DNA of 64,000 nt from Dirofilaria immitis (taxonomy: Eukaryota; Nematoda; Chromadorea; Rhabditida; Onchocercidae), in contig JAKNDB010000103.1 in the NCBI GenBank assembly GCA_024305405.1, forward strand, positions 2,666,001-2,730,000. Direction: 5' to 3'. The stretch's first letter is position 1, and every line of letters begins with the position of its first letter. Position numbers and translations under genes: made by a program. A model generated the notes under the pieces. The model had not been told where the DNA came from. It did not search any database and was given only the letters and a program-made list of their open reading frames with translations. Shown in pieces: positions 38,931 to 50,800 of this stretch.

Positions 38931-41103
38931 ATGAATCAAATATACTATTTTTTCTACTCTTAATATTTCACATTACGTCAATTTCAACATCACCATTAAT
39001 TACAAATGAAGTAAGCTTTGTTTCTTTCTTTGTTATCAGTGTTATCATTACTTCTATCAAATTTGATCATAACAGATAAATTTTACGAATAGAAATTTTT
39101 CAATTTCATACTAATACGACAAATGTATTAAGTAGATGTAAATTAGACGAATAAAGTGATGGATCAATAAGTAAAATGAAATAGTGATCGTTAATTACTA
39201 AAATATAAGCATCTGATAATTGCATATATGTTCGAAATTAATTTTAACTTTTTGCTGAATTTATAAAATATTTTTATCAATTTTTAGATTGCAAAGATCT
39301 TTAAACTAATAGATATTCGAGAAAGCAATTTAGCAATAACAACAATGGCAAATATGTATGAAACTACGCCAGCTGTTAAAGAAATCAATATCACCGAATC
39401 ATCAAATTTACCGCACCGACATCAGAATTTACCGCACTGACATCAGAATCTACCGCACCGACATCAGAATTTACCGTACCGACATCAGAATTTACCGCAC
39501 CGACAACAGATTTTATCGCACCGACAATATTCAACTCTGATGGTGATTTAGATAGCTCACAATACTCAAATAGAAATACCAAAAGTTTAGAAATTCTTGG
39601 TACAAAAATGCTTCGAAATCACTAAATGTAGAGAAGTTTAATGTCGCTACAGTACTCGAGAGCATTTATCCATCAATGAGCGTATCTGAGGCACCTGAGA
39701 ATTCTATTTCACTAACAAGTACAGTCAAAACGAGCGTATTCAAAGATAATCGAAATACACTCGAGGCGGATGCAAAGGAATTTAACACCAGTGCAGTACA
39801 CGAGAATATTCATCCATCGATTAGTATATCTGAGGCATTCGAGAATTTTGTTCCACTGATAAGCGCGCTCGAAGCAAGAATACTCAACGATAGTGATAAA
39901 ATAAAGGAATTCACAGCAGCACTATTCGAAGAGAATAAGTTAGAGCAATTGGAATCAACATTACCTTCAACGTTGCAACAATCGGAATCAACATCATCTT
40001 CAACGTTAGCAGAATTAACGTCATCTTCAACGTTGCAACAATCGGAATCAACATCATCTTCAACGTTAGCAGAATTAACGTCATCTTCAACGTTGCAACA
40101 ATCGGAATCAACATCATCTTCAACGTTAGCAGAATTAACGTCATCTTCAACGTTGCAACAATCGGAATCAACATCATCTTCAACAAATAGTATGCTATCT
40201 GATGGTATTCGAGGTGAGGCAAAAAGTGGCGCCATCTATGAGAAAACTGATGGCGTGTAAGTTATCAATAAAATAACTTCACTAGTATCGTTAAAGGTTT
40301 CAACTTAGCTTACAACTTTTTTTTCCCTTAGAAATCAAGGATTATGCTATGCGACTTACAATGATTGATTTATTGATTTTTCTCATCAATTAGAAAACTT
40401 CAGCGTGACCTTATTTCCGATATCCGTGATATATTTTGGAATTATTTTCAGACCGCGAAAATGTCAATTGCATGCCGACTGCTACGATTTGCGTGAACCA
40501 GAAGCGTGGTGTGATTTGAAACCTGATGAATATTGGATGTAAGTTATGATTCAACTTTATTATTTATACAAAAATATAAATAATATTAAAATATTATTCA
40601 TTTAAATATTTTCAGTTTAAAAATTATTAAATAAGTAATTGATAAAGTTATATAAAAATAAATTTTATCATTGAAAAAATTGAATTGAAATAAAACAAGA
40701 AGATGAAAATAATAGATATTTAAATAAATATTTGAAGACAATATGACGTATAATTTATCCATCTTATTTTCATAAATTTCTCCTGTTTTAAATTTAATTA
40801 ATTTTGTAATATAAATGTATCAAAAATTACAAAGTAGAAATCAATAAAATGTTAAAAATTTATTTATCTCCTGATAAATTGTAAATTTTTTCTTGTATAT
40901 ATTGCTAAATTGATTGATCATCAGTTTAATCATTTTTGCTATCAAATTTTATTTAATTTAATTAGCAGAAATTTTTCATTTTTAGTGATGGAGGTTGTTT
41001 CTGTGATGAAAAAATTAAACATTGTATTATCGAGTTGCGAAAAAATAATCAATTATACTATACCGATTGCCGTTCACAATATCCGTATCATTGTGGAATA
41101 TGA
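38931..41103 (+). CDS. Secreted Ser/Thr-rich tandem-repeat protein with 8-Cys C-terminal domain
   Basis: Four exons: 38931-39010, 39288-40256, 40452-40538, 40986-41103. Allowing three missing bases, the phases join to 418 residues. Exon 1 encodes a signal peptide, MNQIYYFFLLLIFHITSIS, when a T run (38948-38953) is one base longer. Exon 2 carries a 7-residue repeat (SEFTAPT, about 6 copies), a unique acidic segment and a 20-residue Ser/Thr/Gln/Glu repeat (STLQQSESTSSSTLAELTSS, about 3.8 copies), which looks mucin-like and open to O-glycosylation. Exons 3-4 encode a compact Cys-rich domain: PRKCQLHADC, REPEAWC, GGCFCDEKIKHC, TDCRSQYPYHC. The exon 2 donor is GT|GTAAGT, so the apparent TAA stop at 40258 lies in the intron. 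The architecture suggests a surface-coat, secreted or matrix protein. I do not recognise a named family, though the Cys spacing looks like a real domain. Confidence 0.8.
38948..38953 (+). other. Frame break in the signal-peptide exon (T run)
   Basis: MNQIYYF is in frame with the ATG at 38931, while LLLIFHITSIS is one base off and in frame with the donor. A seventh T joins them and makes the exon exactly 27 codons, matching the phase-0 start of exon 2. Confidence 0.75.
39401..39523 (+). repeat. 21-bp coding tandem repeat, about 6 copies
   Basis: The unit TCAGAATTTACCGCACCGAC plus A encodes SEFTAPT. The first copy lacks the G of GAA, which breaks the frame there. Later copies diverge (SESTAPT, SEFTVPT, TDFIAPT). 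Confidence 0.9.
39604..39608 (+). other. Frame break in exon 2 (A run)
   Basis: SLEILGTK is followed by a stop within 12 bases, but adding one A to the run of five gives NASKSLNVEKF and continues open for another 200 codons. The exon then has the length its splice phases require. Confidence 0.75.
39961..40187 (+). repeat. 60-bp coding minisatellite, perfect copies
   Basis: The 60-bp units at 40021-40080 and 40081-40140 are identical, the unit before differs at a few bases and the one after is cut short after 47 bp. The unit encodes 20 residues rich in Ser, Thr, Glu and Gln. Perfect identity points to recent expansion or gene conversion. Confidence 0.97.
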
Positions 41104-41156
41104 AAAAAAAATGAATGTTTATATTTAGTTTACCAAATAAGACAAAATTTTGAAAA

Positions 41157-41162
41157 AATAAA
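41157..41162 (+). terminator. Poly(A) signal AATAAA of the repeat-protein gene
   Basis: An AATAAA lies 54 bp after the TGA at 41101-41103, at the right distance for a short nematode 3' UTR. Confidence 0.55.
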
Positions 41163-43390
41163 ATTCGTTTTAAATTTTTTCAGTTCTTACTTTTTGGTTC
41201 ATTAAAAAATTGGAGAAAAATATTCGATTCGCTTTTTTTTAATTTTGTCATTCTTTTAAATTTTCTTATTTTATATATATCTATTTAAAAGATTTAAATT
41301 GTTCCCAATGAATCATTATATTTTTTCAAATTTGATTATATTTGTATTGCTGAAATTGATAAATACTTTATACAAATACAGTATCGATTTTCATACAAAT
41401 ACGGTATCGATTTTTCATCTTTCCTATCTGCTATGTTCGTTCGACTGTAAATATTTTATCTTGTTACTACTAGAATTTATTTATTTTTATTAAAAAATAT
41501 TTTCCTCAAATTTCTTTTGACGTACAATTCATATTTGCTTATTTCATCTCAGTAACGTTAAATAAGACGTCAACAAACGATTCAAGTAAATGTATCACTA
41601 GCTAGTAATTAATGATTACTAACCATCTTATTCAACCTTTTTATCAGTTTATTAAAAAAGTCACCCTGTTTATCAATCTATTAAAAGAATTCATTTATTC
41701 AATATTCACATTCTATCCAATATAAAAATTAATCGTGATTAATAGCGCCCAGAATATTATTCGAGATAATTTAGATAAAATGAAATACATTGAAAAAAAG
41801 TAGTCCTAAAAAATCTCAATGAAAATAGATTCTAGAAAAATTATATTCGAGAAAAATGGATCATTTTTTTCATAAGAAAAAAACTGGAAAAAATTTGTTG
41901 AAAGAATATTTAAAATTTCATGATTGAAATAGAAATTAATTAGGCTACAAGGCATGGGGAATTTTAATCTGCAACTTTTTACATCAACAAGCTGAATAAA
42001 ATATAACTGAGATTACTTTGAATTTAATAGTATAACTGAAAACTCGCTGATTACAAAGTTACTTGATAGCAATATACTTTTTATGTATACGAAAAATTGA
42101 TAGTGACACACTTTCTATGTATAAGAAAAATTGATGAAGAAAAAAATAGTATGAGAGTTTTGATTATTACAATTATTTAATGAAACGAAAAACTTGATAT
42201 CCATTTCGGTTGTTAATTTAATTTTTTATTTAATTTTCAATTACTGAGCAACTATTCTAAAATTGTATAAACAAAATTACCGAAATTTTTTACAGTTTTT
42301 CTTGAATAAATATCTTTAGTGATAATCATCTTAATGCTAATGGCATAGCTGCTAATGACACTCAATGTAAATAGCCTAAATAGTAATTCAAACTGCACAT
42401 AGTACCGATGACACTACACTACATTTCACCCAGTAAATAAATCTCAGGATGATGGCATTCTCGACGTCCACCAATATCTCATCGCCCTTTCATTTCATAT
42501 TCATTGCATGCTACAGGGATGCAACATAACGGCTCTGCACCACTTGATGTGCCGACATCAGAAGAGGGAGAGGTACAGAGACAATTGGGGAATTTGGGAA
42601 GATGAAATGATGATAATAAAGATATTGAAATAATCATGCTTTGGAGTAGTGGCAGTGATTGATGATAATAAAGATATTGGAATAATCATGCTTTGGAGTA
42701 GTGGCAGTGATTGAAAATGTTAATGCTAGAGAAATTGCAGAGATCGTTGCAATTGTGAGAGAGTAAAACTAGACATGTGATCATAGATTAATAAAGTAAT
42801 GATTGAGAATTTATTGAGGCCAAAATTCAGATCTTTTTTACTTCCTCCTTTCTTCATTATAGGCATTCGTTTGGAATTTATCAGAAAATATTCCCAACGA
42901 ATGGCTATTTCCTCTGTATATTCTGATCATTTTCCGTGAATATTCGGTGAATTTCTGTCATACATACGTGGGATTCTATGTGATTTGAAAAGAAAAACAA
43001 TTTTGCAACTTTTTTTTCTTACTTTTGACGAATCCATGAATGTTTGAGATTGATTTAGGAAAGCATTTGGCGTAATGTTTTTTTGTTTCTATCATATGCA
43101 TAAACTTTGAGTAATTTGAGAAAGAATTCCGCATAGCTTTTTGAATTTTTATCGTGTCTTATTTCACTTAACTTTTACGGTGCATTTTACGTGATTTAAA
43201 GAAAGAATTTTTGTTTCTTTCGCAATTTTTCGTAATTAAATGATTTAAAATTTAGTCGTTTTTTTATTATTTATGATTTGAAATAAATGTGAATGATAAT
43301 ATCGTTTAAAATAATCGATTCTGAAAAACTTAGCAATCGTCGTAGAAATTGCTGACGCGAAATTGTTTTGGTTCTTTCGCTCATGTTCTG
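41163..43390. other. Intergenic DNA upstream of INTS11
   Basis: No protein-coding exon could be supported. A less AT-rich patch at 42350-42600 and a 52-bp tandem duplication (42609-42712) are present. The patch could be promoter DNA for INTS11 or a non-coding transcript. Confidence 0.45.
42609..42712. repeat. 52-bp tandem duplication
   Basis: GATGATAATAAAGATATTG, then AATAATCATGCTTTGGAGTA and GTGGCAGTGATT, occurs twice head to tail with one difference. Confidence 0.95.
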
Positions 43391-43397
43391 TTATCAG
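43391..43397 (+). promoter_or_regulatory. Candidate trans-splice acceptor of INTS11
   Basis: TTATCAG ends 38 bp before the proposed ATG. Nematode mRNAs often receive a spliced leader at such an AG close to the start codon. The pyrimidine tract is only moderate, so an ordinary 5' UTR intron is also possible. Confidence 0.35.
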
Positions 43398-43435
43398 AAT
43401 TCAATACGTATGGAGTTGCTATTTGCTTGTTAATA

Positions 43436-45297
43436 ATGCCTGAAATTAAGGTAATTCGTAATAAATTATTGTTCATTCATTTCATACTTTAATTTTTGTT
43501 TTAAATTATTTATTTTTTGCCATTTCTGATTATCTTAGTATCTAAATGTTGCATTATTTTTTTCTTTCTATAATCTGTTTGAATTATTATTTGATCCTTT
43601 CTAATCTAAAGTCTATTTACAGGTAGTCAAAATATTTAGATTTTATTGTTTATTTTTTAGTCTTTTTAAATATTTAGACTTCAAGATTTAAAAGGCTGAA
43701 GTGATAAATTCTTTTACATGCTTGAAATTTAAATTGGACGCAGTGATTAAAATAAATTTCAGTAATATTCATTAAAGGTAGTTCCGCTTGGTGCTGGACG
43801 AGACGTTGGTAGAAGCTGTATTCTAGTATCTATTGGTGGCAAAAATGTGATGCTCGATTGTGGTATGCATATGGGTTATTCCGATGAGCGACGATTTCCT
43901 GATTTCTCGTTAGTTTACTAAGTTTATTTTAGAAATTTGGGTTGCTTTTTGTGAATTTTGTTTACATGCACACCGGCTTTTATTCTTTTTTGCATGAAGG
44001 AATCTTTGAATCCTTAAATAACTCCAGATTTTTGAACGCAGATCTTTCGATCATTATTTAACACTTAGAATAATATCATATATTTCATTCTGTAGACGAT
44101 ACATATGTCTTTTCAGTTTTATTGGCGGTGGTGGATCTTTAACTGAATTTCTTGATTGCGTCATCGTAACTCATTTTCATCTGGATCATTGTGGTTCACT
44201 TCCTCATATGAGCGAAGTTGTTGGCTACGACGGACCAATTTATATGACATATCCAACTAAAGCCATTGCACCTGTATTACTGGTAATAGTTGTTAATATC
44301 AATTTTCAGATCCTGAATTTCTTCTACCTAAATCACAAAATTTGATGATTACATTCCGTTGCTTTTATAGTTCATACTGCTTCTCACTTCGTGGATTTCA
44401 AAATCCCACGCGAACTTTTTCAAAACTTGTTTATTTATGCCTTCCCTTATTCACACTCTTCCTACACTTTATTCATCGGATTAATTGATTATTGTAAAAG
44501 GGAAAATGTTATATAAAATAAATTTTATATAACTATTAAGTCATCTATTTGATTTATTCCTTATGTATTGAATACATTTAATGGTAATTTCAGGAAGACT
44601 ATCGCAAAGTTCAGACTGAATTTAAGGGAGATAAAAATTTTTTCACTTCTCAAATGATCAAAAACTGCATGAAAAAGGTTAAATATAATTTAATGCTTTA
44701 TTTTTTTGAGTCTTTTTGCAGCAGTCCTTAATTTTGACTTGCAGGTAATCGCAATAAATATACACGAAAAAATTGATGTAGATAATGAATTATCGATACG
44801 AGCTTTTATGCTGGTCATGTACTTGGTGCTGCGATGTTTCAAGTTATGGTCGGCTCTGAAAGCATTTTGTACACAGGTATGAATTCGGACGGAATGATTT
44901 GAAATTTTTCATAGCCTTAAAATGTCACTTATTTTGGGAATTTTTTATTTCCTGTTTAGACAATTATTAGTAATGATTTTTTTCGGGAATAAAATATGAA
45001 ACATTACCTTCAACATTAAGTATTTATGCACACTTTTTTGAAGGAGATTTTAATACAACGCCTGATCGACATTTGGGCGCTGCACGTGTTGAACCTGGTC
45101 TCAAACCTGATCTACTAATATCGGAAAGTACTTATGCGACGACTATAAGGGATTCAAAACGTGCTCGTGAGAGGGATTTTTTGAAAAAGTTCATGACACT
45201 GTTTCGAATGGTGGAAAGGTTATTTTATTTGTTTTTTATATTGTAGATAAACTGCTATGATAATCAATGCAACATCTTCATTTAATCTTATAGCTTT

Positions 45298-45341
<44 letters not shown>

Positions 45342-47288
45342 CGAGTTAAGCTTAAGGTTTTGATCCCAGTTTTCGCCCTTGGTCGTGCACAAGAATTATG
45401 TATTTTATTGGAATCGTATTGGGAACGGATGAATTTGAAGTATCCAATATTTTTTTCACAGGGATTAGCAGAGAAGGCCAATCAAGTATATCCTTGTTTT
45501 CTTTGCGCTGTCTTAATTCAGAATTCAGCAACCAAGTTCAAGTCTTAATTTCAAATATATTATTTGTATCAAAATGATAATATACTATCAAATTGCTAGT
45601 AGTAAAATTTTTGAATGAATGAAGTTAAAGCTTGTTTTGTCGGATTTTTTATCTTTCTTTTTCAGTATTATCGATTATTCATTAGTTGGACGAATGAAAA
45701 GATCAAGAGAACATTTGTTGAACGAAATATGTTTGATTTTAAGCATATCAGGCCTTTTGAGCAATCTTATGTTGACAGTCCTGGTCCAATGGTACTTTTC
45801 AGCACGCCAGGTGTGTATTTGTTTCGGCTTGTTGACCAGAATTTAAAGAAGATTTTCTTAATGAAGAAAATTAGTATGTTTGGCGAAATAAATGGTACTT
45901 CTATAAGAAAAATCTCGCTCAATGTCTATTAAATTTACCTCTTCCTGAATTATTATTAAATTTGCCCGTCCATTTTTACAGGCATGTTGCACGGTGGACA
46001 GTCTTTGAGAGTTTTCACAAAATGGTGTTCAGATGAGAAAAATTTAATCATTATGCCTGGTTTTTGTGTTGCTAATACGGTTGGAGCGAAAGTGATTTCA
46101 GGGATGAAAAAAATTGAAATTGCTGGAAGAATGGTAGTTGATTTATGCCAATTTATTTTTATTTCACAGACGAAAAGTTTAGAATTTGCAAAGCTTTTCA
46201 AAATATTTATAATTTCAATAACTGATTTCTGCTGTTTTAGAGAGAAATTAATTTGGGAGTCGAATATATGTCATTCAGTGCGCATGCTGATGCGAAAGGC
46301 ATCATGCAGGTAAAATGTCATCATTTTCAAATATGCCGAGCTTTTAATTGGTTTTGATCAATTTTCATTTAAATGCAAGATCTCTTATTGTCTTCTCCAT
46401 ATTTCATTTAAATTATATATGTGATGGATTTTCCCAGACATTATCTGTTATAGCTTATCCGTGATTGTCAGCCGAGAAATGTTATGTTCGTGCATGGTGA
46501 AGATGCAAAGATGGAGTTCTTGAAGGAAAAAGTAGAGAAGGTTATAGATTTAAAACAATTACTTTATTATTTTAGACATCCAGTTTTATTGTTATAGCAA
46601 TGTTTAATATAATTTTTTTGCAGGAATTTAATTTAAAGGTATTCAAACCGGCGAATGGTGAAACAGTTACTATTGAAACTCCTTTAAATGTATGCCTAAA
46701 TATTCCCGTGCAAATATTAGATCGATGTATTGATTTGGATCCAACACCGAGCAAACGCTTTTGTCCTTTCCGTGCTTTTCTGGCTATGGATAAACAGGTT
46801 CTTTTTTTTTGAAAATTCAGTTGGAATTTGTTATCCTTTTTCATTAGTTTCTGAAAAATATCATTATGCATTTGTCTTATATAGATAATTTATTTTTTAA
46901 AGAATAATCAGCTGGAAGTGATAACACCAGAAGCAGCAGCGCGGCAGTTGGGCACATCTTTGCACACTCTTGCCTTTAGTGAAACTATAGAAGTTAATCA
47001 TGTAAACTGGAAAATTTTTGCTGCGAAATTGAAAATCTATGATCCTAATTTGCAAGTCAAAGAAGTAAGTGATTCTCGCAAATTTTTACTTCCGTGAAAT
47101 TTTTTAAAGTTCTCAAGAAAAGCTCATTTTAGAACAGCATAGAAATGTTTAATGGTGAAGTTATATTGACGTCAGTAGCGGATGATCCAAAACATGTGGA
47201 AATAACTTGGGATGAAATTCGTGAAGAATGGTCCGAAGAAATTATCAGCACACTTAGGGAAGAAGTACCTTGTTTGAACAGCTCTTGA
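43436..47288 (+). CDS. INTS11: Integrator complex subunit 11 (INTS11), catalytic endonuclease
   Basis: Fourteen exons: 43436-43450, 43778-43908, 44117-44282, 44594-44677, 44745-44876, 45044-45218, 45357-45485, 45666-45810, 45982-46133, 46241-46309, 46454-46540, 46624-46797, 46903-47064, 47133-47288. With two missing bases restored, the length is 592 residues, as for animal INTS11 (about 600). It is the metallo-beta-lactamase/beta-CASP nuclease of the Integrator complex, which cleaves snRNA precursors and nascent transcripts in the nucleus. Visible features: [17 protein letters not shown] and MLDCGMHMG; the zinc motif HFHLDH at residues 68-73; [25 protein letters not shown]; the catalytic-site acid in [14 protein letters not shown] (about residue 204); [28 protein letters not shown]; and [14 protein letters not shown]. 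The first exon holds only five codons (MPEIK). Frame breaks at 44804-44807 and 45184-45188 lie in highly conserved protein and in homopolymers. An essential nuclease is unlikely to be a pseudogene here. Confidence 0.96.
44804..44807 (+). other. Frame break in INTS11 exon 5 (T run)
   Basis: The exon reads LSIRAF and then loses frame before [11 protein letters not shown]. One more T in the run of four restores both the motif and the phase-1 exon end needed by exon 6. Confidence 0.85.
45184..45188 (+). other. Frame break in INTS11 exon 6 (A run)
   Basis: RERDFLKK is followed by a one-base shift before [10 protein letters not shown], which is conserved in animal INTS11. The shift falls at a run of five A. 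Adding one base gives the phase-0 end that exon 7 requires. Confidence 0.85.
45300..45341. repeat. (TA)n microsatellite in INTS11 intron 6
   Basis: About 19 uninterrupted TA units end only 15 bp before the acceptor of exon 7 (AAG ending 45356). Length changes here could affect recognition of this weak acceptor. Confidence 0.97.
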
Positions 47289-47751
47289 TATACTATTTGA
47301 ATGTTCGATGAAATTTGAAATCTCATGTTGAGTTTTTCATTTGTATAAAATTCTTTTTCCCAAAAAAATTCCAGAATGACAACTAACTGCTTTCCACGCG
47401 GTGTTAATATTACTAACTGCTTCCTATGCGGTGTTAATATTATTGTTGATAATCTTTTCATGTTTTGATTATTGATTGAAGTTTCTATTGTACAATTTTT
47501 CAGAAAAAGTTAAATTTTCATTTTTATGGCGGCGCATGAATTTAATTCAACTAATGGTGTTTTAAGACCTCTTTTTGTTCTATTGTAATTTAGATAACTT
47601 TCATTATTTTTTGTAAACTACGGGCATATGGTTGACGATCAAGGAATTCTATCTGAAATTTCGACAAGTAAATAGAATTGTTTGTTTGAGCAGTATCATT
47701 ATCACTTAGCATACTGCACTTAAATATGAACGATTGTTTATTTGCAAACTA

Positions 47752-47771
47752 TTTTTTTTTTTTTTTTACAG
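47752..47771 (+). promoter_or_regulatory. Strong pyrimidine-AG site before PPIL4 (trans-splice candidate)
   Basis: An unbroken T run followed by ACAG lies 80 bp upstream of the PPIL4 ATG and about 480 bp after the INTS11 stop. A second AG (TATTTCAG ending 47787) follows. This is the form of a spliced-leader acceptor and would allow INTS11 and PPIL4 to be co-transcribed. Confidence 0.5.
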
Positions 47772-47850
47772 TAAGAGATGTATTTCAGCTTCATTCGGAA
47801 GCAAATAATTGCTGATTATATGTTGTACTTTCTACATGCTTTTATAATAC

Positions 47851-50800
47851 ATGGCAGTATTGATTGAAACGACAGTTGGCGATATTGTTATCGATTTATT
47901 CGTGAAAGAACGGCCGAGATTTGAGTTTTATTTATTTAGTTGGAGAATATTCCGTAGAAGTTTTATTATAAAACTAAGAAAGAAGTCGTTATAATTTAAA
48001 TTCTAGCATAATTAGCAATTAGATTGAAATAAATGGCATCACGAGTCTTTTTAAATGGATATTCCTGAACTACTATTTTTTTAATTTTATTTAGAAAGAT
48101 TTTGTTGACACTTAACTTTTTAGGCGTTAAATGTCAGGATAGGGCATCCGAGATGTAGGAATGATGACATTATGTTATAATTTTGCTCCAGTGTAGCTTC
48201 GGAAACTTTTTATATTTCAAAAGTTTTCTGTAAATTTTATTTTATCTTGATATTATTAATGTTTATTATCATCGGTTTAAATACATGCTGATCTTTACTT
48301 TGTTTAATGAGTTGAAACGATAGTAGAATAAACTCCCAAAAAGAAGAATAAATGATATTACGTTATCGAAAATATAGTTTCATTCGTTTTTTAGGTTGTC
48401 TCAATTTTCTGAAGTTGTGTAAATTGAAATATTACAATTTTTGCCAATTTCATGCGATCGAGGTATTTTCATGCATATACAATTTTTTTCATCACTTGTA
48501 ATTAAGTATTGGTTATTTTTTTTTAATTTAAATCAAAAATTCTCAATGCAGTGTTTATCTTTTACTTATTTTTTTAAAAAAGTTTTCACATATTTCCGAT
48601 TGATAATGCAATCATTCTGTTCAATCGATCAGTTTATGGACAGTCCAATAGCTTTGCACAAATTTTAAGCGAATTTGTATTTTGAAAAAATTAATTTTGC
48701 TTTTTAAGATAGTTTACATTTTTTTGTTAATTTATCCACTCAGCTATTTTAATTTTGTTTTTATAGCAAAATTATATCGCTCAAACAGGTGATCCTACCG
48801 GCACCGGCAATGGCGGAGAATCGATATTTGTGTACGTTTCAGTATTATTGAGTGTTTAAATTTTATTGTAACCGAAGCCCATGACATTCATTTCAGTTAT
48901 TTATATGGTGACCAAGCGCGTTATTTCGAGCCAGAAGCTGTTCCAAAATTGCGTCATACCAGAATTGGTATCGTATCAATGGTTAATAATGGTTCTGATA
49001 TGCTTGGCAGTCAATTTTTCATCACTTTAGGTTATTGCGATTTTTCTGATATTATTATCTCAAATATCACGGCAAGGTAACAGCTGCTAAATTATCAATT
49101 TTGATACTTGTTGATGATGCGTTAGATAATTATTGCTAATTTCAGGTGACAATTTAGATTATTTAGATGAGAAGCATACTATTTTTGGACAAGTGACTGA
49201 AGGATTAGATACACTAGAAAAATTGAATCAAGAGATTTGTGATGAGCAAAACAGGCCATTCCGAGACATACGGTGAGTTAGCCGTTTTTATAATTTTTTT
49301 TATTTTATAAAAATTCTGTCTTTTTCTGTTGATTGTATATTTTTCGCCTTAATTTTTCCGGTTGCCAAGACTGTGTAAATATTTCTCATGTTGCAGCATA
49401 GCGCATACTATAATACTGGATGATCCTTTTGATGATCCTAAACAACTGCGATTTCCGAGAAGATCGCCATCACCGACAATTGATCTTCTAAATGTAAGTT
49501 AGTTATTTCTCAGTAGATTTCTTTCATTTACTTAATATTTTGATCTTTAATTTCTTAAATGTATCAATTCCTTCATTTTATTTTTAAATAAGATTGCACT
49601 CTAATGAAGCGTTGATAGATTCACGAGTTTTATTGAAAAGTTAATGTAATGGAATGATATTTGCATGTGATTATGTTAGTAGGCAGTAGATGTATTACAC
49701 ACTAAAATAATCATTTTGTATATATTCTGATTATAGGTCTCACAAATTGCATTGGATCAATTAATGAATGAAGAAGAAGGTAAAACAGAGGAAGAGATAC
49801 AGAAAGAAATTGAAGCCAAAGATATGGCTGCTCAGGCACAAATTCTAGAAATGGTATGTTTTTATTAGCAGCTTTTGTCTGTCGTTTGCAAGTTTTTAAG
49901 AGTTACACGGAAATAGTCATTTAGGCTTTATTTGATTGAAAGAGCAAAAATATTGCAGTCAGTCAGCAGATATTTGTCTATGAGGTTAAGCGGAAAAATT
50001 AAAAGTGTAACAATTTTGGCTCATAAGATTTGTAACGGTTTCAGGATATTTTATAGGTATATATCCAAAATTACAAAATAATCATTTTGAGTTAGTGAGT
50101 GAATCTCGATAACTAAAGAAGCTCCCATCAAAACTTTTTTTTGAATTTAGGTAGGCGATTTACATTATGCGGACGAGAAACCGCCTGATAATGTTTTGTT
50201 CGTGTGCAAGTTGAATCCAGTTACCACGGATGAGGTAAATAGTTATTATATAAATTCTTCTATGATTAAGGTTTTTTCTCACGACGGTTTTTCCTTCATT
50301 TCCAGGATCTCGAAATTATTTTCTCTCGATTTGGGAAAATAAAATGTTGTGAAATCATTCGCGATAAGAAAACGAATGCTTCATTACAATATGCATTCAT
50401 CGAATTTGAAGAAGTAAGATAAACAGTATTAATTTATAGCCAACGAAGTTTGCTTAATTTTCATATTGTAATTCAATTCGATTTTCTATGATTAAATCGA
50501 AATGAAAGAAGTCGAACTTTTGAAACGATTTCATTCATTACTCGCTTCATTAATTATTGATGATATACTTTGTTTCGAGCAATATCTGAGCGGAAAATAT
50601 TATTACTCGATTTGTTCTGAAAAAGATGAGATGTATAGATAATGATTTGGCAGTAGCAAATTCAAAATGGAATTAGTTTGCTAAAGTAGAAAAGCTTAGT
50701 TTAGTCTCGGAAATAATATTGAAAGTAATAGAGACCGGCAACTTTATTTCTTAATATTATTCAAATATAATTGCATGTTATTATTTCCGACACTAAATTA

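Noticed and set aside
39810..40235. Minus-strand frames of 103-141 codons with VEDDVDSDCC repeats
   Set aside because: Shadow of the 60-bp repeat in the plus-strand secreted gene, which has signal peptide and splice support.
16753..41103. CCP and CD36-like genes as pseudogenes
   Set aside because: Breaks are small indels, mostly at homopolymers, with intact splice sites, and the same error type hits essential INTS11; assembly error is simpler. Not excluded without reads.
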